A stretch of 64,000 nt of DNA from Cercis canadensis (taxonomy: Eukaryota > Streptophyta > Magnoliopsida > Fabales > Fabaceae): the NCBI GenBank assembly GCA_003255065.1, contig QAOA01002682.1, positions 16,787 to 80,786 on the forward strand, written 5' to 3'. Positions 1 to 11,075 of the stretch are shown piece after piece. A model generated the notes under the pieces. It worked only from the letters and a program-made list of their open reading frames with translations. It did not search any database and was not told the origin of the DNA. Numbering within the stretch: the stretch's first letter is position 1; each line of letters starts with the position of its first letter. Made by a program: the position numbers and the translations under genes.

Positions 1-829
1 TTTTTTTTTTTTTTTTTTTTTTTTTCTGAGTGAGTTAGTTCTTAATATTTTGTTCAACGCAAAAGAGAAAATAAAAAGTCTATGCATAAGTTATAAAAGA
101 AAACATGTCTATAAATCACCTTTAACAATCTAAACCACTACTTACTTAGTGAGTCAATGGATGAACCTTGATGTCTTTTTTTTGGTAATACAGAGAGAAC
201 AAAAAAGAACTATTGCTTAGAAAAAGCTACAAACAAATTATCTATTAATAACATTAGAGAAATCTCAGCTAAGGGGTGTTGAATACAGAGGGTTGGCCAG
301 TTGTCAGCGGCATTAAGATATTCCCAAATCGTGTACTGCTCAGGGAAAATGGACGTCCAACTTCTAGACGAATTAGAACCGAGATGGATTGAGGAGAATC
401 TGCATCTGGCATCATAAGATGTAGCCTTTGTCGCATAGAAGGCCACAATAGGAGGCGATGTCCAAACAAAAGGGAAGACCAACCATGACACCATCTTGCA
501 TTATAACTCATCTTTTCTTTGTATATGCGCGGTAGACATGTATATTTAATAAATGTAGTTTTAAATGTAGCATTTGTATAATGAATATAGTATCATTCAT
601 ATTAAATAACTGTTATGACTAAGTGTTACTTTCATAATAACGGTATACAGGACATTGAAATGGTATTACAATATACTCTCAGAGACATTTTTAGAGTGTG
701 TGAGCGTCAGTGAATGTTAGATGATGACTTTTCGTATCCATTGGACCCAATGTTACATGACTCTCCCCAGGTGCATAGTATCATGTTGATGAAATGATAT
801 CGGAGATAAGTTGAATGTACTAATCTGTG
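1..829. other. No gene recognised; poly(T) at left edge
   Basis: The window opens with about 25 T residues (1-25), which could be the poly(A) tail of a minus-strand retroelement that continues to the left. The rest is AT-rich. Two overlapping minus-strand frames at about 210-511 have no family signature I recognise and are likely chance or very old debris. Confidence 0.4.
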
Positions 830-833
830 GGAT

Positions 834-1094
834 TTGTGTACAATTCAAAACATTCGTGTTCCACGGTCTTTGGCCATACACATGTCAAGACAAAGTCTTT
901 TAGAGTTACGATTTGCTTTGTATCGCATAAGAGAAGAAAATAATCGTATACGAATAAGATTACATCGATATAATTGTGAACACAGTGCTAGTATGGCAAT
1001 GAGGGATGGTGACTTGGCACGTGCTGCTATGTGGACTCGCATATGCCGTGAACCAGAATGTTTATCGGATATTGACATGTCCGATGAAGAATGA
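834..1094 (+). other. Unidentified short reading frame, about 86 codons
   Basis: This open frame begins at GTG (the first ATG is further in) and gives an Arg-rich, mostly charged peptide ending in an acidic tail (DIDMSDEE). I recognise no family. No intron or promoter signal can be assigned. It lies next to a frame of similar character at 1252-1485, and both sit beside retroelement and plant-mobile-domain remnants, so transposon-derived sequence is the likeliest explanation. A small unknown gene cannot be excluded. Confidence 0.2.
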
Positions 1095-1251
1095 TCGATC
1101 TAAACCCTAAATTAGTGATTTGATTGTATGTGATGGTTCAAATTTTTTTACTTGTTAACGAAGTTAGTTATACATTATATCGGTGTTCTATTTTTGTCAA
1201 CTAACAAGGTGACACAGTATACCAAGAAGACGACGGAGTCCTGCTGTCTGG

Positions 1252-1485
1252 TTGCTACTAAGGTTTAATGATGATTACGAAAGTGAAATACACTTTGATC
1301 CAAGGGAATATTATGATGGCTTGCATCGGGAGTGGGCATATCGCTATGATGAATCCGAAGATTTGGTACAACAATTGCAATCCCTTGGAGCTCCTATTGT
1401 CTATAGATGGTCATTAAAAATGGCTCGAAGAAATCGACATAACCATGAGGAGGCTATTTCGAAAATCATGGGGGAGAACAATTGA
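1252..1485 (+). other. Unidentified short reading frame, about 77 codons
   Basis: The frame encodes a charged, aromatic-rich peptide (for example REYYDGLHREWAYRY) followed by a basic segment. It has no ATG at its start, so it would have to be an internal exon or a fragment. I recognise no domain. It may be an exon of the same unknown unit as 834-1094, but no clear splice pair joins them. Confidence 0.2.
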
Positions 1486-1834
1486 ATGTTGGTTCGTAGA
1501 TGCCGCTACTATTTGTTAAAACTAGCTAAGGAATAGGTTGTTGCTATGAACCGTGAGTTATCACTCATAGAGATTCAATCCGTGATGAATTGTCCTAAAA
1601 ATGCTACTGATGACGATTAAAATTATTAATTTCTGTAAAATAATGAAAGTGTTAGTTACGATTTGATGTACTTTATTTGATTAACTTATTTATGTATGTT
1701 TTATATAATGGTATTTTTATGTTGACAAAAAAATTTTCGTATTATCTTCTAATATCAGCATATTCATAAAAAATTTTGCTGATATTAAACATATTGCATT
1801 AAACATACATAAAAATTTCGTATTATCTTCTAAG
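1486..1834. other. AT-rich spacer with a short direct repeat
   Basis: No gene is seen. A 19-bp string, roughly TTTTCGTATTATCTTCTAA, occurs near 1733-1752 and again, slightly changed, near 1814-1833, just before the LTR-like block starts. It may mark an older insertion or slippage. Confidence 0.4.
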
Positions 1835-3147
1835 TGTGGGGAAATTTGATAACACATCATTTTATACTATTTGTTTCCCTTATACTCAGTCTTTTAGTGT
1901 GTGTTTCTAGTGATTTTTATGGCCTTTAGACATGTTTTGTAGATTTGGACTTGTTGGTGCTTATAGATTTTAATTGCTTAACTGTTAAATTCTGGCACTG
2001 CTTACATTTTTCACCATATCTTTGGCTACAGATGTCCGATTAATGTGATTCTAGTTTCGTTTGAAAGCTGACAGAAAATGACACATTTCATATGAAGGGC
2101 CCAGAAGCTGATTCTCGGGTCTAGACAACTGAAATTCGCGTGCAAGCAGTCCAGATTTTCTGCATCCGCCCAGCATTGACTGATTCCTTTCCTTAGGCCT
2201 GCCTATTGGACCAGAGCATGTTTATTTGGGCCAACATCTACTTATTGGGCCAGCACACATGACACTAGGGCTTGATCACATTTTTACCATTAATAATTTA
2301 GGAAACTAGGTTTATTTTGTAATTAGGAAACCTAGAGGAGGCAGCCAGCTAGTATATATTCTCAAGTTGTTGAGGAAAATATACCAATCAGAAGAGATAC
2401 GAAATTGCCTTGAGTTGCTGCTGCCTCCTTTGTTGAGTTTGTTTTTCCTCCTTTGCTTTGTGTTCAAGTCTTCCATGGAAGGCTAAGTTCTTTTGTAATC
2501 AATTCAAGATGAGCCAAACTTAATAATCCAGAGTTCCTATGCTTCAACCAGGTTTGATTTAATCTAATTTAAATTACTGTTTCTTCTCTTTTTCATGTGA
2601 TTGAATGATATTTTAATTGCATGCATGCTTTTTATGAATTTAAATCGGTTGATTAAACTCATAACAGTAATCAGATTCATAATCATACTTTAAAGATCTT
2701 TAATATATGGTTAACTTGGCTAATTCGGTTATTAAATTAATCTGGACTTAGTGATATAGAGCGGTTGCCTAGAGTCTTAATTCCATGATTAATTGAATCC
2801 TGATTGGTAAATCAGTGGGAATTCTAAGTGTTACTGTTAGGGGTCCCAGGTAACACTTAACCAAGAATTAAATCAGATCTAAGTTATCTTTAGTGAACAA
2901 GGATGGATTAAGGTTTGGTTGCCTGCTTGAGTTGATTGTGTTTTCTCTTATTTGATAAATTCAATTTACTGCTTTCTAAATTCTTAGTATTCTGCATTCA
3001 ACAACAAACCCCTCTATTCTGTTCTTGCTTAAGTTCTTAGTAGATTAACTGTTCTGGTGAATTCTTGGGAGACGACACTGGTTGCATCCTATACTACAAA
3101 TTAGTTGCAATTAGTAGTTTAATTTTGTACGGTTCGGCACGTCGTCA
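1835..3147 (+). mobile_element. Gypsy-type LTR remnant, probable solo LTR
   Basis: The block starts TGTGGGGAAATTTGATAACA and ends with TCGTCA, so it has TG...CA ends. Inside are a TATA-like stretch near 2353 and, near 3062-3105, the string GAATTCTTGGGAGACGACAC followed by CTATACTAC. Such strings are common near the 3' end of Athila/Tat-type LTRs. Similar wording occurs in the LTR-like blocks at 44345-45894 and 59787-61196. No internal retroelement domain adjoins it and I could not find a clean 5-bp target duplication, so the edges are provisional. Its right edge abuts the broken end of the plant-mobile-domain gene. Confidence 0.55.
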
Positions 3148-3152
3148 AGCAA

Positions 3153-6100
3153 CTAATGACGAAGATACGGCAGCCACACAACTTGTACAATAAAAGTATG
3201 AGATTATAATTTACGCATATAATTTATACATTTATTCTAAGTAACGACTAGATCCAAAATGTTTATAATTAACTCACATGCTCATCACCAAGATAATCAA
3301 AAGCGCGACGGAAGGCTAAATGATTCCTGTCGAATCTGATATGGTTATAACGTAATGGCTTCCGCCACCTAATACATAAATGTAATTTATAATTAGAAAT
3401 GCACAGAAGCATATGATTATGTATTTAACCAAAAAACAAGTTAAGTACACTAACCTGCATGCCAGTGGAAGGGAAAAAGGCTGAAGGACAATAGTGGGAG
3501 ACGGACACAACGTCGGGAATCTCTCATAGGCCCATGCCTGTAGAAGGAATAGGCAACCTCTAACCTCTGTGCTCCGTCCAATACTAAAGTTGCACAACCC
3601 CCTATATAGATGTGCAAGTATAGCCGACTCCCAGCTGCGTGTGCCTGAGCTATCGAAGTCCTCCAGGAGCTCCAAGTACATTAGGTGGATGTGGTTCCCA
3701 GTAGTGTCTGGGATCAGCCACGACCCTAGCATCTGCAGAATATATGCCCTGGCATAGTACTCTAAGACACGTGGCGGAGCATCCTGTGGACATGTAGAAA
3801 ATGCCTGCTTCAGTCAGGACAATCGAACTCGAGAACCGTCAATGGCATCCTTACTTGGCACCACTCCCAGTAGATAAAAAACCACGTCCTGCCACAACGG
3901 ATGATAGCTCTTCCCACCAACCACGGTACCATCAACAATAAGGCCTAATAAGATCACCAAGTCCTGCAGTGTAACAGTGCACTCCCCGAAAGGCATGTGA
4001 AATATGTGAGTCTCGGGGTGCCACCGCTCTACTAATGTAGATAAGAATTGGACGTCTAGCTGCATGGGACTCACACGGCAAACTGCATCGAACCCTGCCC
4101 TAGTAAGATATGGGATCAATCTCTGATCTGGCTCAGGTAAGTGTTTGTGAGTACGAGGACAAAGCAGCCTCGATCCCTAATATAAACCAAAATAAAATTT
4201 ATTAAACTAACAAATATATAGAAATAACACTAAATTACAAGGCAGAAATCCTAACCCTAAACTAAAAATTGAAACATACAATTCCAAATCCTAAATTCAA
4301 CAATTCGAGTTAGGGTTTTAGACACTCAGGTTTAAGGTTAGGGTTTCAAGGTTAAGGTTTGAGGTTTGACATTTAGGGTCTTTACTTTAGGGTTTTAAAA
4401 TAAGGAATAAGATTTAGGGTTTTAAGTTAGGGTTTAGTTTTAGAGTACAGGTTTGGGGTTTTGATTTAGGGTTTGAGATTTTAAGTTAGGGTTTGGGAAT
4501 GGGGTTTGGGGTTTACAATTTAGGGTTTTTGAATGAGGTTATGGGTTTGGGACTTCAAGTTTAGGGTTTAGGGTTTGACATTTGAGATTTAGGGTTTTAA
4601 GTCTAGGATTTTTGAAGGTTTTGAGTTAGGATTTAGGGTTTAAAATTAGAGGTTTTGGAATGGGGTATAGGGTTTATAGTTTTAGAAAAGGGTTTAGGGT
4701 TTTAACTTTAGGATTAGGGTTTTGGGTTTACGATTTCAGGTTTTAAATTTAGGGATTTAAAATAGGGAATGAGGTTTAGGGTTTTGGTTTGGGGTTTCGA
4801 GTTAGGGTTTGGGAATGGAGTTCAAGGTTTACAATTTAGGATTTTGGAATGGGGTTATGGGTTTGGGATTTCAAGTTTAAGGTTTAGGGTTTGACATTTG
4901 AGATTTAAGGTTTTGAGTCTAAGATTTTCTTAGGATTTCGAGTTGGGATTTGGGTTTTGCAATTGGAGGTTTTGGAATGGGGGTATAGGGTTTACAGTTT
5001 CTAAAAGGGGTTTAAGGTTTAGGGTTTCAACTTCAAGGTTGGGGTTTTGGGTTAACGGTTTGAGGTTTGAGGTTTGAGGTTTGACATTTAGGATTTTGAA
5101 TTTAAGGATTTAAAATAGGGAATGTAGTTTAGGGTTTTAAGTTGGGGTTCGAGTTTGAGGTTTGAACTTGAGGTTTGGGAATGGGGTTATGGGTTTGGGA
5201 CTTCAAGTTTAGGGTTTGACGTTTGAGATTTAGGGTTTTGAGTCTAAGATTTTTTTAGGATTTAGGGTTTGGGATTAGAGGTTTTGGAATGGGATATGAG
5301 GTTTACAATTTAGGGTTTTTGAATAGGGTTTAGGGTTTTAACTTCAGGGTTGGGGTTTTGGGTTTTGAGTTTTGGGTTTGAGGTTTTATATTTAGGGTTT
5401 TCAATTTAGGGTTTTAAAATAGGGAATGAGGTTTAGGTTTTTGAGTTAGGGTTTTGGTTGAGGTTCAGAGTCTAGTGTTTAGGGTTTTGGAATGGGGTTT
5501 ATAGTTTGGGGTTATGGTTGGAGTTTTGGGTTTGGGGTTTGAGGTTAGATATTTACAATTTTGAGTTTAGGGTTTTAAAATAAGAATATGATTTAGGGTT
5601 TTGAGTTGTGGTTTGGGGTTTTAGGTTTGTGGTTTCAAGTTGATGTTTAGGATTTTGAGTGGTTTTGAGTTTAGGGTTTTAAAATAAGAATATGATTTAG
5701 GGTTTTGAGTTGTGGTTTGGGGTTTTAGGTTTATGGTTTCGAGTTGATGTTTAGGATTTTGAGTGGTTTTGAGTTTAGGGTTTGTCTAAATGTATTATTT
5801 CTATCAATTTGCCCTCTAAACCCCTAAGCCTAAACCCCAAACTCATAATTTAAAACCTAGTTTTCAAAAATAAAATTTCAATTCCTAAATTACAAACCCT
5901 AAATCTCACACTATATTTAACCTTAAACTCAAAAACAGAAATTTAAGTTAAGATAACACATACACTTTATCAATTTAATTATTCATAATAACTAATTTAA
6001 ACTAAGTAATCAATTATACTAGTTAAATAAATATTACTAAGAAATCAAAACTAACAAATTAATATAACTTTTTAAATCTAAACTATCAATTTAACTCTAA

Positions 6101-6277
6101 CAATTTAATAATTAGAAATAAAAATGCAATAAATAATTAAAACAAATTTGTAACTTATAATTTTAATAAATTTATACTAAAAGATAAGTTACTAATCTCA
6201 TTGTTCCATATACCACTCAAAATATGATCCGGTTGTAAACTTAACAAAGACGCATCTACTGGTCCAGGTAACGCCAT
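3153..6277 (-). pseudogene. Plant mobile domain (PMD/MAIN-like) gene, broken
   Basis: Exon 1 begins at ATG 6277 (MALPGPVDASLLSLQPDHIL). After an intron of about 2 kb, exon 2 runs from about 4177 to 3455 and starts GSRLLCPRTHKHLPEPDQRL. It contains the PMD hallmarks ERWHPETHIFHMPFGECTVT, LQDLVILLGL and RSWESAILAHLYRGLC. A third exon (about 3370-3280, WRKPLRYNHIRFDRNHLAF) and a fourth (about 3170-3153, VVWLPYLRH) follow. Exon 2 has one in-frame TGA at 3814-3816 where relatives usually carry Trp. The last exon hits a stop at 3153, six bases from the LTR remnant, so the 3' end is lost. PMD proteins (PF10536) occur in Mutator-like and gypsy elements and in a few domesticated genes; database names such as phosphatase 7 long form homologue are misleading. 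The exon 1/2 splice phase did not close cleanly by eye. Confidence 0.75.
4246..5960 (+). repeat. Degenerate TTTAGGG-like (telomere-type) repeat tract
   Basis: From about 4310 to 5790 the + strand is dominated by TTTAGGG/GGGTTT variants mixed with TTTTGAG, TTTGGGG and similar. At each edge (about 4246-4262 and 5815-5900) the same motif appears in opposite orientation (CCTAAACCC type), which gives an inverted arrangement. Plant telomeres are TTTAGGG arrays, but this tract is too degenerate to be a telomere. A longer unit near 5545-5640 is repeated near 5650-5780. The tract fills intron 1 of the PMD gene. Confidence 0.85.
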
Positions 6278-6790
6278 CTGTATACGTGAAGAGTGAAAAT
6301 GACACTGAGAGAGACAATGTATTAAAATGACAAAGGGAGAGGAGATGGCCGGAGAGGAAAATGCAATGGAGAGTGGAAGAAAGTGAAGAGGCCGGAGGGG
6401 GAATAAAGTGAAAAGGTCGAAGAGGGAAGGTGAAGGGGTGGGGAGGGTGGATAGCTTTGGTCAAATGAATTGACCTTCGGAAATAGGAAAACGCTGAATT
6501 GAAATATGTGTTTTCCTCTTAAAAACGTAGAATCAAAAATGTATTTTATGTATAAAACGCCAAAATGATTTTGCGTTTTTCATTGAAAAATGAAAAAATC
6601 AAATTGGCGTTTTCTATTGTCTCGAGGAGCTATCAAGTTGCCATTTTCGAATCCACGTTTTTACCTTTCTCATTTTGGCATTTTATTACGTAAAACGCAT
6701 AATTTAATTTGGCATTTTATTGATCAAAACGTATAATTAATTTGGCATTTTGTTACAGGATTGATTTAGAGTTTATTATGCGTAAAAACT
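6278..6790. repeat. AAAACGC-motif region upstream of the PMD gene
   Basis: This stretch holds many AAAACGC/GCGTTTT copies in both orientations (about 6485-6615) and a triplicated TTTGGCATTTT motif (about 6690-6760). It precedes exon 1 of the PMD gene and could be the terminal or promoter region of the element that carried the gene. No terminal inverted repeat partner was identified. Confidence 0.35.
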
Positions 6791-7011
6791 AACCCACTTT
6801 CGTAAATAGTTTACAAACTAACCTAATTACGTAATTAATTAATAAAAAAGCATTATTTCTGTTAATTTTCCAAGAATCTTGGATGAAGAATGGGAAATTA
6901 TGAGAATACTATGCTTTTCGAAACGAGATTCCTTGACAATGAGGGTCCCTTCGAAATTTTGTTGACAACAGGAGAGGTATGGTACTCTTGCCACAACCAG
7001 CATGCAAAACC

Positions 7012-7120
7012 TGAGTCGTTTTCGTGCCACTAACAATGACAAGTGTAAAAGGGATAGGGAAATATAAACCTATGCCGTTTCCGTGCCACTAACAATGAGA
7101 AGTGAAAAAGGAAAAGAGAA
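7012..7120. repeat. Short tandem duplication, about 61-bp period
   Basis: The string TGCCACTAACAATGA followed by AAGTG and a purine run occurs at about 7024 and again at about 7085, with flanking similarity (CGTTTTCG versus CGTTTCCG). No gene is attached to it. Confidence 0.5.
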
Positions 7121-8190
7121 ATACAAGAGGGAAAATTATTATTTGGTTTTCAAAGTTGGTAAAAAAAAATTAATTGATTTTAATTATGAAACTATTGATT
7201 TGAAAAGAATTAATTCAATATCTGCATTTGTTATTTTTCTCAATTTCTTTGAAACTTTAAATGCTCTACTCACTATTTGCGTTTGTTCTCTATCTACTTG
7301 TCCCTTGTATTAATAGAAAACCCCAGTAGAAACAATTAACGATATATTCAAGTCAACCTTTTTTTTTTCAATTTTAATTTGCATGTTACTGAGCTAATGT
7401 GCCTTTTACTTGGTGTATGATCTTACCTCTACTTTTATTATTATATACTTTATAGTTGATATGATTTAAATTTAACTTATAATTACTTAAATTTTTACCT
7501 GTAGTTGAGATTAATAATGCTAAAGGTGCGAATGTGTGCAATGTAAGTGTAAATAATATGGCAAAAGCATTTTTTGTATATTCATAAAAACTTTCTTTTT
7601 TGGTTGTTGGAATTAATAAAACTTTTAAAAGTAATCAAAAAGTACTTTTTTGTCATTAATTCTTTCTCTATCTCTTCTTCTCTATCTCTTTCTCTTTTTA
7701 GTGTGTCCTCCCTTTCTCCTTTAATGAACCACTATATCCTTATAGGACACGTGATATCGATATAGTGTACCCTTAAGGGACATCCTGGATCAATATAGTG
7801 TGTCCTCAAGGGACCTGTTATATTGTAAATATGCGAGTCCCTTTATTTTCATGTGATACAACCTTTTTATGACTGGGATCCTCTACTTCGATGTAGTAGA
7901 TGTTTAAGAAAAATGCTACATTTGAAATAATGTGTTTCATTTTGTCCTTTACTGCATGATTAAAATATTCAAAAAATATTCAATTTCGTAAATAGTTTTA
8001 ACAGTAACTTATTTAAGTAAATTTTTTTTGTTGGCATTATTCCTATCATTTTGCCAAAAAAAATTAAGGTGTTAAAATAGGAAGGCCAAAATTTTATCAT
8101 GAATTTCCATAAAAAAAGTCATCATGAATTTTTTTAATATATGATCCTATTAGTCTCTTACACTATAAGCTTTTTCTTAATTTTTTTTTT
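7121..8190. other. AT-rich intergenic DNA, no gene seen
   Basis: Only short chance frames are present. Near 7740-7830 a GGGACA/GTGTCC string recurs around the phrase ATATAGTGT, suggesting a small degenerate repeat. There is no recognisable coding, RNA or transposase signal. Confidence 0.6.
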
Positions 8191-8192
8191 AG

Positions 8193-8364
8193 GTTTCTTA
8201 TATACTTTTGGTATTTATATGGTATGTCATACTACATAAAAATAGTCAATGTGTGAATGACATGTGTATAAGTTAATTATTTTTATGTTTATTTGAGAAA
8301 ATAAGATAAATTATATTTTATATCTAATAAAATATAAAATTAAGTATACATGTTACATCAGTGN
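8193..8364 (+). repeat. MITE-like dispersed repeat, copy A
   Basis: This stretch of about 170 bp matches the reverse complement of 9287-9474 over most of its length, including GGTATGTCATACTACAT, TTTATTTGAGAAAATAA and the end TACATCAGTG. An n lies at 8364. Copy A lacks the right terminal repeat seen in copy B. Confidence 0.65.
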
Positions 8365-8369
8365 GAATC

Positions 8370-9280
8370 TCTATTTTTTTTTTTAATGAAAATATGAGAA
8401 ATTGTCTGCATAAAAATATGTTGTTAGTGTAAATAGCTTTTTTCTTGTGTAGTTTAAATTACAATAATATGCTTATTTTTACTTGTAAAAAATTATGGAG
8501 ATTTGGGTTTTTTAAAAAAGAAAAGTTTGATAATAAAGAAGGGAGTCACATTTATCTGATATACAAAAGCTCAAGTTAACTTTTCAAAAATATATATTAA
8601 GGAGATTATGTGTATAATTTATTTTATTATTTAAGTAAATTAAATTTTTTTACTCATAAATAAGTTTATACTAATCTAACATGTTTTATCGATTAAAATT
8701 AAAAATCAAATTTATCAGAATATCTAATATTTGATCTTATGATTTGTTACATATAAATAAATTGTATCTAAAAACAAGAATTAAATAAAGAGTAAGTTGT
8801 CCAAAAAAAAAAAGTATAAGTGTAAGGAGAAGAAAACCTAGAACTCTTTAGTCTGATAATAAATAAATAAATGAATAAAAAAANAAAGATGCAGTGCGTT
8901 TTGTTAAGAATGGGGTTGTCTACCTAGAATGAAAATTTTTGGTCTTGGCAATGACACCAGCCATGGTCACTGGGAACTGCCTTGTCGACTAATTCAGTGA
9001 TTAGAAAAACAGGGACTAATGTGCAAATATACAAGTTTAAGAGGACAGAATATAACTTTTCAAATTAGGTGAAAACTGACCGGTTTACCTAAGACTAGCT
9101 TTGACTATATATATGTCAATTGCTGGTTGGTTCTCAAACGAAAGTTTGAGATACCTTGTCCATAGAAAATGCATCAAAAGAAATTTCATCGTTTGTCAAT
9201 TTATAAGAATTTGTTAATATACAGTTTCGGTGTGTTTAAGTAATATATATATATATACACATACGGGGATTCTATGATAT
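8370..9280. other. AT-rich intergenic DNA, no gene seen
   Basis: No coding region, RNA gene or named repeat is recognised. An n base lies at 8884 within an A-run. Confidence 0.6.
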
Positions 9281-9286
9281 TACATG

Positions 9287-9443
9287 AGTATGTCATACTA
9301 CACTGATGTGGCAAACATACGTAATTTTTATATTTTATTAAATATAAATATAATTTATTTTATTTTCTCAAATAAATTTAAAAATAGTTAATTTGTACAT
9401 GTGTCATTCTCATATTGACTAATCTCATGTAGTATGACATACT
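9287..9443 (-). repeat. MITE with 16-bp perfect inverted ends, copy B
   Basis: AGTATGTCATACTACA at 9287-9302 is the exact reverse complement of TGTAGTATGACATACT at 9428-9443. The interior is AT-rich and non-coding. Homology with copy A (8193-8364, opposite orientation) continues to about 9474, so the true element may extend past these ends. Superfamily is not clear. Confidence 0.7.
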
Positions 9444-9472
9444 ATATAAATATGAAAAGTATCTAAGAAACA

Positions 9473-9475
<3 letters not shown>

Positions 9476-9505
<30 letters not shown>
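9476..9505. repeat. (AT)n microsatellite
   Basis: An uninterrupted AT dinucleotide run of 30 bp. It starts just past the right end of MITE copy B. Confidence 0.95.
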
Positions 9506-9507
<2 letters not shown>

Positions 9508-9638
9508 AAGTTTTTTACTAATGTATTATTTTTTTAAATCGTGACAACATAATAATTATTTATATAAAAATATTTAATTTTAATTATTTATATTGTTATA
9601 TTAAAATAAATATATAATATATATGTAAAATTAGTTTA

Positions 9639-10064
9639 TTGACTTAAATATTACACTTTAAAAATAAAATTACATCTATCACATTTTTAACTTAATTATC
9701 TAAATATTATAGTTTTTAAAAAGTTAAAAACAAAAGAAAATTTTGGACATGTGAAAACTACCGAATGCCAGTGGTCATGTAACGTGTCCATGTGAAACAC
9801 ACCGATAACTAATTGGCGTGTCCCTTCTTGTGCAACTTTTTTTTTTTTTTATTCTTATAAGGCAACAAGAAAAGACACATTATAGGGCTACTGGTGTGTC
9901 CAACATGGACACACCACGTAACCACTAGTGCATCTAGTAGTCTTCACATGTCGGTTATGTTTCTTTTTGTTTTTAATTTTTTAAAAATTATAATATTTAA
10001 GTAATTAAATTAAAAACTGTTATAGATTGATAAATTTGTTTGTAAAGTGTAATATTCTTGTCAA
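9639..10064. repeat. Foldback element, about 200-nt inverted arms
   Basis: The left arm (about 9639-9835) and right arm (about 9862-10064) are imperfect reverse complements. Paired landmarks include AATATTACACTTTA with TAAAGTGTAATATT, and GACATGTGAA with TTCACATGTC. The loop is a T-run followed by ATTCTTATAAGG. There is no coding capacity. Long-armed structures like this are typical of non-autonomous Mutator-like or foldback elements; no target duplication could be fixed. Confidence 0.7.
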
Positions 10065-10394
10065 AGAGCCAAGTAAAACTACCTTGTATATATATATATA
10101 ATCTCTACTTATTCTTTAAATTTGACTTAGAGTAGAAAAAATAAAATTATGCACAAGATTTACAAGCCTATTTTTTTGTACAATTATGTGGTTATATTTT
10201 ACCCAAAACAGTAATATAAATCAGCCTATGAACTTAATTCCTTTTATTCAGCATATGGTCATGCTTCTTTTCTTGAAATTTGTTTCTATTTTTCTACTCT
10301 CCTTTACCGATTCAATTAATAAAAAANGAGAAGAATTTCTGATTTGGGTGAAAGTGGAAGTGTCGAGGAGAGTTAGGGTTAGGGATAAGACTTC

Positions 10395-10590
10395 AGAAGG
10401 CTAAAACGACGTCGTTTCCCTTAGACTCGGTTCGGTCCGGTTTATCACCGGTTTTCTTCATGGGAACCGAAAACCGAACCGAATGCTTCGGTTTTTAAAA
10501 AATTCAAACCGAAAACCGGATCATATCTCTTGGTTCGGTTCGGTTTCCTCCGGTTCGGTCTGGTTCGGTCGGTTTTACCGGTTTGGCTGA
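10395..10590. repeat. CCGAACC/GGTTCGG-rich repeat 5' of the DET2 gene
   Basis: Degenerate GGTTCGGTT and AACCGAAAACC motifs occur in both orientations and alternate over about 190 bp. The palindrome AAACGACGTCGTTT lies at 10404-10417. The pattern resembles common dispersed repeats of plant genomes. It sits about 500-680 bp upstream of the DET2 start codon. An n lies at 10327, just outside. Confidence 0.6.
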
Positions 10591-11075
10591 CTTCCCTTTC
10601 ACCCCTATCCTGGAGTGGTCTGGCACATGCATAGCTGAGTAGTGTTCTCAATGTTTCCGCCTATGATCGCTTACTTTTTTGGCTGAATCGGCTTCTTTCT
10701 TTGTTGTTTCAGATCCTTCTATTCTATGTGATCTAGATTCTGCCACTCAGTTAGCAAAAAAACAAAAATTGTCAAGTTCTGCCTCTCTATTCTCTATTAA
10801 TTACCCATTTCCTTATTTATTTTGTTATAATAATAATAATAATAATTTAACAACCCCATTTAGAAGAAAGAAAAAATGGAAACTTGATTATCTCTAATTG
10901 GTCATTTGACTCATTTACCCTTGTGTTCTGTTCTGTTCAACTATCCTACCGTCGGCCATCACCATAGTGATAAATTTAGTATTATTTTTTCTTTTCCATT
11001 TATATAGTGAGAAATTTCATTTCTCATAGACAAGGGAGAATCTAGAAATCTTCCTCAAGATAAAGAAGAAAAAAC
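10591..11075 (+). promoter_or_regulatory. Probable promoter and leader of the DET2 gene
   Basis: A TATATA box at 11001-11006 lies 70 bp before the start codon, which would put transcription start near 11030 and leave a leader of about 45 nt. A short AAT run occurs at about 10828-10848. No other element is claimed. Confidence 0.45.

Noticed and set aside
4246-5960. True telomere or chromosome end
   Set aside because: The heptamers are highly degenerate, orientation flips at the edges, and unique sequence continues on both sides.
3153-6277. Serine/threonine phosphatase 7 gene
   Set aside because: Similar proteins are often labelled this way, but no phosphatase motif is present; the motifs are those of the plant mobile domain.
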